Below are positions 1 through 9,700 of a DNA stretch of 32,808 bases, one piece after another (the first letter of the stretch is position 1; the number at the start of each line of letters is the position of its first letter). The DNA lies in contig JAPOIM010000047.1 of NCBI GenBank assembly GCA_029978905.1, forward strand, positions 1-32,808, given 5' to 3'. The notes beneath the pieces were generated by a model. That model was not told where the DNA came from and made no database searches. It saw nothing but the letters and a program-made list of their open reading frames with translations. The stretch is from Planctomycetota bacterium. GTDB taxonomy: Bacteria; Planctomycetota; Planctomycetia; Pirellulales; UBA1268. The position numbers were made by a program, and so were the translations under genes.

Positions 1-172
1 GCCCGGACGCCCCAAGGCTGCCGAGGCCATGGATGGCTCGGCAGGCGTGCATCAAGCGCGGCCTGTTCGCCGCAGGAGCGGCGATCTGCGGCCGGGGAGA
101 AACCCTGACCAGTGACGAGACTTTTGCCGCCTTCGAGCCGCGGCGGGCGTCGCGCTCAGATGTGGCGAGGGC
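1..172. other. Left edge, no confident gene
   Basis: No recognisable gene lies here. On the plus strand one frame is open from the window edge (base 3) to a TAG at 174-176, reading about 57 codons with mostly G/C third positions. It could be the C-terminal end of a gene entering from the left, whose stop would overlap the stop of the DUF1501 gene. The translated stretch matches no family I know and is Arg/Ala-rich, as random high-GC sequence often is, so I do not call it a gene. Confidence 0.3.
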
Positions 173-1648
173 TTAGGCGAGGATGCCGCGGACGACGTGG
201 CCGTGGACGTCGGTCAGGCGGAACTGGCGGCCTTGGTAGCGGAAGGTGAGTCGCTCGTGGTCGATGCCGGCGAGGTGCATGATCGTGGCCTGCATGTCGT
301 GCACATGAACCGGGTCGGCGGTGACGTTCCACGCGTAGTCGTCGGTGGAGCCGTAGACGTGGCCGGGCTTCACGCCACCGCCTGCAAGCCACCAACTGAA
401 GGCACGGCCAAAGTGGTCACGGCCTTTCGGGCTCGCGGGATCACCCTGTCCAAACGGCGTGCGGCCAAACTCTCCGCCCCAGGCTACGAGCGTGTCGTCG
501 AGCAGGCCCCGCTCTTTGAGGTCGAGCACGAGGGCTGCGGAGGGGCCCTGGGTGTCGCGGCACTGCACCTCAAGATGCGTGTAGAGATTGTTGTGCTGGT
601 CCCAGCCGGCGTGCATCAACTGCACGTACCGCACACCACGTTCAAGCAGCCGTCGCGTGACAAGGCAGTTGTAGGCAAAGCTGCCCTTAGTGTGGACATC
701 GGGGCCGTAGCGGTCGAGCACGTACTGCGGCTCGTCCGAAAAATCGACGAGGTCGGGCACGCTCGCCTGCATGCGGTAGGCCATCTCGTACTGCGCGATG
801 CGGGTGTCGATTTCCGGATCACCTTCGGCGGCGAGGTGCGCGGCATTGAGGGTGGCGATGTCGTCGAGCAACCGCCGCCGTGATTCGCGACTGATGCCAG
901 GTGGGTTGGCCAGGTAGGGCACGGGGTCGCCAGTGTTGCGAAACTTCACGCCCTGATACCGGCTCGAAAGAAAGCCGCTGCCCCAGTAGTAGTCGAAGAA
1001 GAGCTGGCCACAGGTTTTCTCTTTGTCGGACGATGTCATCACGACAAAGGCAGGCAGGTTGTCGGTTTCGCAGCCGAGTCCGTAGCTCAACCAGGCTCCC
1101 AGGCTCGGGCGGCCAGGCACCTGACTCCCGGTGAGGAAGTAGGTCACGCCCGGTGCATGGTTCACCGCCTCGGTGTGCATGCTCCGCACCAGACACAGTT
1201 CATCGGCGATGCCACCGACAGCCGGCAGCAGTTCACTCATTTCAATGCCCGCGTTGCCGTACTTTTTAAAGGGCTTGATCGACGGCACGCATGGCCACTT
1301 CGCGTACCCGCTCGACATGGTGGAGAGTCGCGTCGAGCCGCGCACGCTCTCCGGAATGTCTTCCCCTGCCCGCTCGCGGATGACGGGTTTGGGGTCAAAC
1401 AGGTCGACGTGTGAGGGGCCACCTCCCTGCCAGAGCATCACCACCCGCTTGGCCTTGGGCTCGTGGTGCGGCAGGTCGGGAAGGCCCGGCACCGTGAGCG
1501 AGGAGGCCTGGGGCGCGGTCGCCTGCGCATCCCGCTGCAGCAGTGAGGCGAGGGCAAGGGATCCAATGCCGGAAGCGGTGGAACCGAAGAGCTGCCGGCG
1601 GGTGGCTCGGGCGCGGACGGGCTCGGAGGCGTGCCAGAAGGTGTTCAT
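173..1648 (-). CDS. DUF1501 family secreted protein (Tat signal)
   Basis: A 491-residue member of the DUF1501 family, which has a sulfatase/alkaline-phosphatase-like fold and is greatly expanded in planctomycetes. The biochemical role is unknown. The N-terminus carries a twin-arginine type signal (TRRQLF around residues 17-22, then a small-residue hydrophobic stretch ending near AQA), so export in folded form is likely. Typical family motifs are visible: the HAGWDQHNN segment in the middle, GGEFGRTP followed by GRDHF, and a C-terminal part ending in a TDVHG segment. It starts 31 bp after the stop of the PSCyt1/DUF1549 gene on the same strand; such pairs recur in planctomycetes and are thought to work together, perhaps in complex polysaccharide or sulfated substrate processing (inference). 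No clear Shine-Dalgarno sequence precedes the start, so translation may depend on coupling to the upstream gene. Confidence 0.93.
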   Translation of the reverse strand: MNTFWHASEPVRARATRRQLFGSTASGIGSLALASLLQRDAQATAPQASSLTVPGLPDLPHHEPKAKRVVMLWQGGGPSHVDLFDPKPVIRERAGEDIPESVRGSTRLSTMSSGYAKWPCVPSIKPFKKYGNAGIEMSELLPAVGGIADELCLVRSMHTEAVNHAPGVTYFLTGSQVPGRPSLGAWLSYGLGCETDNLPAFVVMTSSDKEKTCGQLFFDYYWGSGFLSSRYQGVKFRNTGDPVPYLANPPGISRESRRRLLDDIATLNAAHLAAEGDPEIDTRIAQYEMAYRMQASVPDLVDFSDEPQYVLDRYGPDVHTKGSFAYNCLVTRRLLERGVRYVQLMHAGWDQHNNLYTHLEVQCRDTQGPSAALVLDLKERGLLDDTLVAWGGEFGRTPFGQGDPASPKGRDHFGRAFSWWLAGGGVKPGHVYGSTDDYAWNVTADPVHVHDMQATIMHLAGIDHERLTFRYQGRQFRLTDVHGHVVRGILA

Positions 1649-1679
1649 GGTGCGTGGTGCGAAGGGGTCAGAGCTGAGG

Positions 1680-4358
1680 TCATTCTCGCGTGAGGGCTTC
1701 GTCGAGGTTGAGAATGGCCAGGCAGACCGCGGTCAGGGCAGCGTGGTCGGAGGCGCTCAACGATTCGTTGCGTGGGCTTTCGCCAACGGCCAGCAAGGCG
1801 GCGGCGAGTTCGGGGTCGGCCTGATAGAGCTCGGATTGCCGCGCGAGGGCGGAGGTGAGTGTGGCGAGGTCGTCGTCTTCGGGGCCGCGACCAAGCACAA
1901 GGCGGAAGGCAGTGGCGAGTTGAGCGATCGTGCTCTCTTCCGCGAGCATCACGCGTTCCGCGAGCACGCGGGCGGCTTCCACCCAGGTAGGGTCGTTGAG
2001 CGTGGTCAGGGCGTGCAGCGGGGTGCTGGTGTGGCTCGCACGGACCGTGCAGTTGCGGCGGTTCGCCGTGTCAAACATGTTGGCTGGGGAGACGGTTCGC
2101 CGCCAGAACGTGTAGAGGCTACGACGGTAGAGATCGCTCCCGTGTGAGGCGGGGTAGGTGAAGTCGCGCTCTTTGGTGATCGCCAGCGACTCCCAGATGC
2201 CATCAGGCTGGTAGGGATAGACGGGAGCGCCGCCGATGGCCGGCTCCAGCAGGCCCGCGGAGGCGAGGGCGATGTCGCGGAGGAGCATCGAGGGCATGCG
2301 GAAGCGGCTCGCGCGGGCGTGGAGTCGGTTCTCTGGATCGGCCGCAAGCGACTCGGGCGTGACTCGGCTCGACTGACGATAGGTGGCACTCGTCACGAGC
2401 AGGCGGTGCATTTTCTTTTGGCTCCAGCCCTGTTCCCGAAACTCCACCGCAAGCCAGTCGAGCAGGTCTTTGTGGCGAGGAAACTCGCTTTGAACGCCCA
2501 TGTCTTCGGTGGTCTTCACCAGGCCTGTGCCGAAGAACATCTGCCACATGCGATTGACCTGCACCCGCGCGGTCAGGGGATGTTCGGGAAGGAAGAGCCA
2601 GCGGGCGAAGCCGAGCCGGTTTCGCGGAGCGTCGTCCGGGAGTGGTGGCAGAAACGCGGGAGGCTCGAAGTGGAGCACGTCGCCGACAGGGGCAAGGTAC
2701 GCCCCACGGTCGAGTTCACGGGTCTCACGCGGCTGGTCATCGCTCATCACCATCACACGGGGAATCTGATCCTTGCGATAACTCTCCAGCTGCTGTCGCG
2801 TGTCGGCGAGGCTCTTTGAGGCCGGGAGTTCGCCAACCGTTTCTGGGCGAACGGTCTTGTTGAAGTGGGCCCGCAGCTGGGAATCGATTGCGGCCTTCTG
2901 CTCGTCGCTCCGCTCCGCCTCGACGACGGCCAGAAGCGTCGTCAACTCATCCGGCAACCCCGCATCCGCAGGGCTGCCGTCGGCCAAGAGGCCCTTCTTC
3001 CAAGCGGCAAAGGCAACCTCGGCGACCGGGGCAATCTCAGCGTCGAGTTCGGCGATGCGGCTTTCCAGCTCGCTAATCCGCGCCGTATTTGCCTCGGTTG
3101 GCAACTCGATCAGCGGCGGGGCCACCCGCACCCGTGAGGAAAAGAAACTCGGAGTGCCCGACTCGGGAACCCGGTTGAAGAGGTCGAGCATTCGGTAGTA
3201 GTCGACCTTGGTGGCGGGGTCGTACTTGTGGTCATGGCACTGGGCGCAGGCCATGGTGAGCCCGAGCCAGGTGGTGCTCGTGGTGTCGACCCTGTCGAAG
3301 AGATTGACAAACCGCTGCTCTTCAGCGATCGCGCCACCTTCGCCGTTGAGCAGGTGATTGCGATTGAAGGCGCTGGCGATCTTCTGTTCGTTGGTCGCCT
3401 CGGGCAGCAGGTCTCCTGCGAGCTGTTCGATGGAAAACTGATCAAAGGGCATGTCGGCGTTGAGGGCGGTGACCACCCAGTCGCGCCAGATCCACTGCCA
3501 GGTGTCGCCATCCTGCTGGAAGCCGTTGGAGTCGGCGTAGCGGGCGGCGTCGAGCCAAGACAGCGCCATGCGTTCGCCGTAGTGCGGGCTTGCGAGCATC
3601 CGATCGACGAGGTTTTCGTAGGCCGCCGGATCCTGGTCTGCGAGGAAGGCATCGACTTCGGCAGGTGTCGGCGGCAGGCCCAGCAGGTCGAAGGAAAGCC
3701 GACGAATCAGCGTGGTCCGATCCGCTTCAGGCGACGGTGCCACGCCAGCTTCTTCCAAGGCGCTAAGCACAAACTGATCGATTGGCGTGCGGGCCCAGTC
3801 GGCTCTGCTCACAGTCGGTGGTTGAGGTCGCGTGGGGGCCACAAAGGCCCAGTGGTCGGCGTATCGGCCTCCTTCGGCGATCCACCTCGCAAGCAGCTCT
3901 TTCTGGGCCTGCGAGAGTTGTCGGTTGGAATCGGGCGGAGGCATGACCACGTCTGCGTCGCTGGAGTGGATCCGCTCGAGCAGCGCGCTGGCTCCCGGTT
4001 CACCGGGCACCACGGCACCCGCTTCCCACGCAGCCGCCTCAACATCGAGCCGTAGATCCGCCTGGCGTTTTGCGGGATCTTGCCCGTGACAGAAGAAGCA
4101 GTTTTCCGCGAGGATCGGCCGGATGTCGCGGTTAAAGTCGATGGGCTCGGCGGCATGGAGCTCCGCGGCCAGGAAGGCGGTCAACAACACCACAGCCGTG
4201 CGTCGTCTGTGGGAGCGGTGGCCGCAGGCAGTGACAGGTCGGCGATCCATGCGAGAATCGTTTCCGGCGGAGTTGAGGTGAACACCCCGCGTCGCCAACT
4301 TCGCGGCTGGGCGAAGCCGCGGGCCCGTTGGGCCGATCGGCGGGAAAGCCTGATTCAT
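1680..4358 (-). CDS. PSCyt1/DUF1549/DUF1553 cytochrome-like protein
   Basis: A large exported protein with the planctomycete-typical order PSCyt1 (cytochrome c-like), DUF1549, DUF1553. From the chosen start it has 892 residues. The first heme-binding CxxCH (CFFCH) is at about residues 87-91 and a second (CAQCH) near residue 372, so two covalent c-type hemes are possible. DUF1549 runs from the WARTPIDQF segment past the second heme motif; DUF1553 occupies the C-terminal third (WLFLPEHPLTARV, NRMWQ, KDLLDWLA). A charged helical stretch lies between them. I chose ATG 4358 because a clear GGAGG lies about 10 nt upstream; this gives a long basic N-region before the hydrophobic signal core (about residues 54-68). 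ATG 4250 would give a shorter, more conventional signal peptide but has no ribosome-binding site. The DUF1501 gene follows on the same strand. Substrate and electron partner are unknown. Confidence 0.92.
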   Translation of the reverse strand: MNQAFPPIGPTGPRLRPAAKLATRGVHLNSAGNDSRMDRRPVTACGHRSHRRRTAVVLLTAFLAAELHAAEPIDFNRDIRPILAENCFFCHGQDPAKRQADLRLDVEAAAWEAGAVVPGEPGASALLERIHSSDADVVMPPPDSNRQLSQAQKELLARWIAEGGRYADHWAFVAPTRPQPPTVSRADWARTPIDQFVLSALEEAGVAPSPEADRTTLIRRLSFDLLGLPPTPAEVDAFLADQDPAAYENLVDRMLASPHYGERMALSWLDAARYADSNGFQQDGDTWQWIWRDWVVTALNADMPFDQFSIEQLAGDLLPEATNEQKIASAFNRNHLLNGEGGAIAEEQRFVNLFDRVDTTSTTWLGLTMACAQCHDHKYDPATKVDYYRMLDLFNRVPESGTPSFFSSRVRVAPPLIELPTEANTARISELESRIAELDAEIAPVAEVAFAAWKKGLLADGSPADAGLPDELTTLLAVVEAERSDEQKAAIDSQLRAHFNKTVRPETVGELPASKSLADTRQQLESYRKDQIPRVMVMSDDQPRETRELDRGAYLAPVGDVLHFEPPAFLPPLPDDAPRNRLGFARWLFLPEHPLTARVQVNRMWQMFFGTGLVKTTEDMGVQSEFPRHKDLLDWLAVEFREQGWSQKKMHRLLVTSATYRQSSRVTPESLAADPENRLHARASRFRMPSMLLRDIALASAGLLEPAIGGAPVYPYQPDGIWESLAITKERDFTYPASHGSDLYRRSLYTFWRRTVSPANMFDTANRRNCTVRASHTSTPLHALTTLNDPTWVEAARVLAERVMLAEESTIAQLATAFRLVLGRGPEDDDLATLTSALARQSELYQADPELAAALLAVGESPRNESLSASDHAALTAVCLAILNLDEALTRE

Positions 4359-4414
4359 CGAAATTCTACCTCCCCACTTCAGCCTCGGCCAACCGAGCAC
4401 GTCACGCCACCATC

Positions 4415-5713
4415 ATGCTGCTTCCCGAGGAGTGCGACCTGCTGATTGTTGGTGCGGGGGCGGCTGGCCTATTTGCGTCGATTCACGCCGGCCGTGCCTG
4501 CCGCGAACAGGGTGCAGGCCTTTCCGTGGTGGCGGTCGATTCGGCCCGCAAACTTGGTGCGAAGATCCTCGTCGCCGGAGGAGGGCGATGTAACGTCACC
4601 CACAGAGCGGTGGAGGCGAGCGACTACGCGGGGAGCACCCCGGCGGCGATTCGGAAGGTGCTCAAGCAGTTCGGCGTGGCGAGCGTGGTGGCGTTCTTTG
4701 CCGATGCGGGGGTGGAACTCAAACAGGAGGAGACAGGCAAGCTCTTTCCCGTCTCCGACTCGGCCCGCACGGTGCTCTCGGCCCTCGTGCAAGAGGCCGC
4801 GGCGGCGGGCGTGCAGGTGGTGCACCCTGCGCGCGTGCTGGCCGTGACGCCGCCGCAGACGCCTGGCAGTCGCTTTCGTGTGGAGACCGAAGGGGGCGCG
4901 ATTGCCACGCGACGCCTGCTCCTCGCCACCGGCGGCCGGTCGCTTCCCAAGAGCGGCTCCGATGGGTCGGGCTTTGCGATCGCGGCCTCGCTGGGTCATC
5001 AGCTCACCGATCCGATTCTCCCGTCGCTTGTGCCACTGGTGCTCAAGGACGGTCACTTCATTCGCAGCCTCTCAGGGCTGACACTCCCCACACGGTTGAC
5101 CCTCACCACGCCTTCCGGGAAACAGATTTGCTCTGCGGAGGGGAGCACACTGTGCACCCACCAGGGGCTCTCAGGGCCTGCGGTGCTCGATGTGAGTCGG
5201 CACTACCTCTTGGCGAAGCATGCCGACCCCGAGGTGCGTCTGTTGATCAACTGGCTGCCGGACACGCCAGCAGAGCAGCTCGACCAGGCGCTCCGTGATG
5301 CGCGCGGTCGTGGCAGCCTGGCGGTGCTGCGAACCTTTTTGCCGGAGCGGCTCGCACGGGTGCTTTGTGAGGAAGCGGGCACCGCTGCTGCCGGCGATCT
5401 CTCCAAGGACCAGCGGCGGAGGCTGGTGAGGCTCGTGTCGGAGATGGTTCTGCCGGTGGTGGGGGACCGAGGGTTCTCGGTTGCGGAAGCGACCGCAGGT
5501 GGCGTGCCGTTGCGGGAGGTTCGCCTGGAGTCGATGGAGAGTCGCCTCTGCCCTGGCGTGCACCTCGCTGGTGAGGTGCTCGATGTGGACGGCCGCATTG
5601 GCGGCTTCAATTTCCAATGGGCATGGGCGAGCGGGTTCGTTGCTGGAACTTCGGCGGTGAAAGCACTACGGGCGGCCGAACCGCCAACAACAGACGCTCT
5701 GCCGCCTCCGTGA
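4415..5713 (+). CDS. HI0933/YhiN (BaiN-like) family FAD oxidoreductase
   Basis: A 432-residue flavoprotein of the HI0933/YhiN/BaiN family. The N-terminal dinucleotide-binding motif GAGAAGL is followed by GGGRCN, the typical ATGG segment and KSGSDGSG. The C-terminal family signatures TH.GLSGPA and GEVLDVDGRIGGFNFQWA are present. Members bind FAD and probably NAD(P)H; one homologue (BaiN) reduces bile-acid enones, but most have no established substrate, so only a general reductase role is supported. ATG 4415 is chosen because the family begins directly with this beta-alpha-beta fold; an in-frame upstream ATG at 4328 would add residues resembling nothing. It diverges from the PSCyt1 gene with only 56 bp between the two starts. 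Its last 107 bp overlap the convergent glycosyltransferase gene. Confidence 0.93.
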   Translation: MLLPEECDLLIVGAGAAGLFASIHAGRACREQGAGLSVVAVDSARKLGAKILVAGGGRCNVTHRAVEASDYAGSTPAAIRKVLKQFGVASVVAFFADAGVELKQEETGKLFPVSDSARTVLSALVQEAAAAGVQVVHPARVLAVTPPQTPGSRFRVETEGGAIATRRLLLATGGRSLPKSGSDGSGFAIAASLGHQLTDPILPSLVPLVLKDGHFIRSLSGLTLPTRLTLTTPSGKQICSAEGSTLCTHQGLSGPAVLDVSRHYLLAKHADPEVRLLINWLPDTPAEQLDQALRDARGRGSLAVLRTFLPERLARVLCEEAGTAAAGDLSKDQRRRLVRLVSEMVLPVVGDRGFSVAEATAGGVPLREVRLESMESRLCPGVHLAGEVLDVDGRIGGFNFQWAWASGFVAGTSAVKALRAAEPPTTDALPPP

Positions 5714-6782
5714 CCTGTTCCACGGAGATGTCTTCCATCGTGGCGTCACCGAGCGGCCACCGCAGCCGTGTCTTCGATCGCGCAGCCTGCCACTGGCTCC
5801 AGCGGTGGCCCCAACGCTGGCGAAGATGCCTGCCGCGGACGACCTCGTAGGGCGTTCCCCAGGGGTGCCACTGATTTGGGTCACTCGGTCCAAAGAGGAC
5901 AACCACCGGCGTGCGATACGAGGCCGCAAGGTGGGCGAGGCCAGTGTCGACGCCGACATACAGATCCATCTTGGCGAGAAACGCGCCGGTCTCGTCGAGT
6001 CGCAGGTCTTTGGAAAAGTCGTGGACGTGCTCGCGATGCTCCGGCTGCATCAGGTTGCGGATCGCGTCGTGGGCTGCGATGTCACGAGGTGCACCACAGA
6101 AGCAGATTTCGCAGTGGCGTTGTGACACGAGCCAGTCGGCGGCCGCCGCCATGCGGTCGAGCGGCCACTCGCGGATCGAGTTGGAGGCCTTGGGCGCCAG
6201 AAACACCCGTGGTCTTCCGACAGGCAGATCGGCCAGCACCTCTGCCACCCGATCGGCAGCAGCTTCCGAGGTCCAGTTTTCGTTATGGCCGTCGTCAACC
6301 TCGATGCCGTCACCTCGCAGCAGGTCGAGGAAGTGCTCGGCCTCATGGCGTGTGCTGGCGATCGGGAGCGACTTGGTCAGCAACAGGTGACGGCCCTGGA
6401 AACTCCCACCAACACGGTGAGGAATGCCCGCAAGCCACACGAGCAGTCCGCTCGAGAAGGATCGTTTCAGTAGATACGTTCGCGTGTAGCCGCGGTCGCG
6501 CAGCCGCGAGGCGTTGTCGAGAATGTTGCCGAGCGATGTTGGCATCAGGCCATTTGATTTGGCGGGCCGCTGCCAGGTGATCAGCTCATCTTTATACGGA
6601 CACTCCGCCAACACCGATCCACTGCCCGCCTCGACGAGCACATCGATTTTGGCGTCGGGAAAGTGGAGGCGAAGATTCCGCAGGAACGGAATCGCGAGCA
6701 ACGTGTCGCCGATGTAGCGATTGCGGACCACGAGGATCCGTTCGCGGTGTGCGTCTGGCGACGGATGGGTGCTGTGGCTCAT
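5607..6782 (-). CDS. Glycosyltransferase family 9 (heptosyltransferase-like)
   Basis: A 391-residue GT9 protein related to lipopolysaccharide heptosyltransferases (WaaC/WaaF/WaaQ), expected to add a sugar from an ADP- or nucleotide-activated donor to a surface glycolipid at the cytoplasmic face of the inner membrane. The N-terminal GT-B lobe starts with ILVVRNRYIGDTLLA; the donor-site lobe shows VGVDTGLAHLAA (residues 276-287) and FGPSDPNQWHPWG (297-309), both diagnostic. It lies 9 nt downstream of bamA: the bamA stop codon TAG is part of TAGGAG, the ribosome-binding site of this gene, which implies translational coupling. The C-terminal 35 codons overlap antisense with the convergent flavoprotein gene, and this tail lies beyond the conserved domain. 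The exact acceptor cannot be inferred. Confidence 0.9.
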   Translation of the reverse strand: MSHSTHPSPDAHRERILVVRNRYIGDTLLAIPFLRNLRLHFPDAKIDVLVEAGSGSVLAECPYKDELITWQRPAKSNGLMPTSLGNILDNASRLRDRGYTRTYLLKRSFSSGLLVWLAGIPHRVGGSFQGRHLLLTKSLPIASTRHEAEHFLDLLRGDGIEVDDGHNENWTSEAAADRVAEVLADLPVGRPRVFLAPKASNSIREWPLDRMAAAADWLVSQRHCEICFCGAPRDIAAHDAIRNLMQPEHREHVHDFSKDLRLDETGAFLAKMDLYVGVDTGLAHLAASYRTPVVVLFGPSDPNQWHPWGTPYEVVRGRHLRQRWGHRWSQWQAARSKTRLRWPLGDATMEDISVEQVTEAAERLLLAVRPPVVLSPPKFQQRTRSPMPIGN

Positions 6783-6791
6783 GCCGATCTC

Positions 6792-9700
6792 CTAGCGGGC
6801 GAAGCCCACGAAGAAGCTAAACAGCTGCTGGCTGTCGTACGGGGCGTAGGCCACTGGGACGGCGAAGTCGAGCGCGATCGGAGCCGGGCCCATTGCAGGA
6901 ATGGTGATACGGAGACCAAAACCGGGCGCCACACGCATGTTCTGAATGGAGACATTGCTCTCAACGGTACCGAAGTCGGTGAAAATCACGCCTCGCAGCG
7001 AGTCGTCCGCCGTGATGGGAAAGAGGTACTCGATGGTGTTGAGCCACTCAAACGGACCACCGATGATCGCTCCATTTTCCCGCGGGCTGGCCCCACGGAA
7101 CACGAAGCCGCGGAGGGTGTTGTAACCGCCGGCAAAGAAGTTGTCGTAGGCCGGTGTGTCGGGACCACTCATCCCGAGCACCGAACCGATCGACAACACA
7201 TGCCTTCCCGAGCCGTCGGGGCGTTCGTTGAGCAGGAAGTACTGCCGAGCTTCCAGAATCCCGCGGGGGTACACGAACGTGCCGATCACCTGCTCAAACT
7301 CAAACGTCAGCAGGTGGCCCTGTGTGGGAAGGAAAGGGCTGTCGCGGGTGTCGTGAATAATGCCGCCCGAAAACCCGTACACGCTGTTGGTGCCAAGCAT
7401 GTCGTTGATCGCTGGTGCGGAGACGCGCGGTTCGAAGACATCCACACTCTCTCCACGGAAGCCGGCGTTGACCGACAGGTCGGGGGCGAACGCAAACTGA
7501 TAACCGAGGCCCACGCGTCCGCCCACGCGTCCTTCCGCCCAGTCGTAGAAGTACCGGGTGTAGTAGGACGCACTGGTGGAAAGCCCGATTCGTGTGTCAA
7601 ACAGGTAAGGCTCTTGGAACGTGGCGGTGTATCGCTGCAACTGCGTGCCCGGAGCAGCCTCCAGGCGGAAACGCTGGCCAGCCCCTCGGAAGGCGGTGCC
7701 GTTGCGGATGTCGTCCCAACTGGTGGGCAGACGGAAGAGGTCGAAGTTCTGCTCGTCGATCACGATGTTGCCGACGAGGCCTGCATTGGAGTTCACGCCC
7801 GCACCGATCATCAGTCGGCCTGTCTGCGTCTCTTCCGCATCAATATCAACGACCACGTAAGGCTCGTTGCCCGGGAACACCGGGGGAGGCTGGTCGGGGA
7901 AGCCCGCGCCGGGGAAGGCCTGCACATCGGGCACCACGCCAGGAGGAAATCCAGGCTGAGCAAACGCTGGCTGGGCACCAGGTGCCATCGGAGGCAGGGC
8001 GCCGCCGTAGCCCACCGCAGGCGGAATGCCTCCCGGTGGTTCGACCAGGCCAGGAGCAGGCAGCTGGGCGTAGCGAGGAGGTTGTGGTGCGGTGGACTGG
8101 GCGTAGTTGATCGACTCGGGACCTGTGGGGGCGAGCGGTGAGCCTCCCCACGGCTGGGTGCCGTCGGGGCTTTGGCCGCGCCACAGCGTGCCGGTTGCCA
8201 GGGGAGCGGTGGGTGATGTCGTCGAGGGGGAGGCGTGCTCCTGCTGCGGCGTCGGCGGCGTTTCGCCATACACCACAGGCTTCACCACCGTTCCCTCGAG
8301 CACGAGGTCGATGACCGCGTCCTGATCTTCGTCATCGGGGCTTTGCCCACGGAAACCAGGTTCACCCGCCAGTTGCGTGTCGCCGGCATCGGGCTTGGAG
8401 AACACGATTCGCGGGCCCTCACCCTTGGCCGGATCGTTGAGGAACAGGCTGCTGGACTTCAGTCGGCGTTCGTCTGCCCGCAGTTTGCGGATGTCAAGAA
8501 TGTCGCCAGGTCGCAGAGAGAGTCGATTGAGGATCGTGCTGTGCCGCGTGTGCGGATGCTCCCCTCGGATGTGCACATTGATCTGGCCGACGCGGTATCG
8601 CTGACCTTCGGCGACGTTGTAGACGAGGTCGATTTCACCCGGCTCCTCAAGGAACCTCGGATCGGCGCGGATGTCGGCAAACACAAACCCTCGGCCACCG
8701 TAGATGTCACGGATCAGGCCGAGGTCGGCGTCCATCTTCGACTGGTTGAAGAACTCGCCGCTGGCAAGTTTCAGGTCGCGTTCGAGGAACTCGCCTTTGA
8801 ACTTCGTGTTGCCCACGAACGACACGTTGCGAACCTTGTAACGCGGTCCTTCGTTGATCACGAATGTGAGGAACGTCCAGTCGCGGAGCGGTCCGTGCAC
8901 CACTTCGATTTCACGTCCCACGCGAGCTTGGAAGAAACCGAGGCTGCGGTAGTAGGCCGTGAGCATGTCCACGTCGGCGTCGACCTTCTCGCGATCGACA
9001 TCGCCGCCGAGGAGCCAAAACACACCTGGTTTGCTCTGAATCTGTGTCAGGAGTCGGGCATCAGACGCGATGGAGTTGCCCACAAACGTGGTCCAGAGCG
9101 ACTTGCGTGACCGACCCTCGTCGATAAGGAACACGGCACCGCGATCGTCGGGCTTGTTGCCTTCGACGGTGGTCACCTTCGCCGCGTCGTAACCCTTCTC
9201 GTGGTAATACGACTCAATTCGCCGCCGCGCCTCTTCGACCACGTAGGGGTCCATCGAGTCGCCGACATCGATCTCGGCTTGCTTGCCAAGGGTGCGAGTA
9301 GTGATCCGCTGATTGCCAACAAATCGAACATGGCCGAGCATCGGTCGCTCGACGACCTGGAAGATCACCACGATGCCTTCGGCGACGCGCACATACTTTG
9401 GATGCACGTCGACAAACTTTCGGGACCGGTGCAGGCTCCGCACGTCTTCTTCGATCACCGAGGCATCGAAGATCTGACCGGCTCGGGTCATCAGCGAAGG
9501 AAGCTTGGCGACATCGGTCACCTTGTTGCCTTCAATCCGCACCTCGACGATGCGGTTGTTCTCTTCGACGGGCGTGACCGAATCGACGGCCGCCAGCGGC
9601 TCGACACCGTTTCCGGTGAGGTTCCCGCCTGGGGACGGAGTTTCTCCGACTGGCGGTGCAGCGGGCGGCTGTGAGGGAAACTGTGCTCGAGCGGTGGCAG

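Noticed and set aside
6663..8141. 492-codon plus-strand frame opposite bamA
   Set aside because: Antisense shadow; BamA on the other strand has unmistakable POTRA and barrel motifs.
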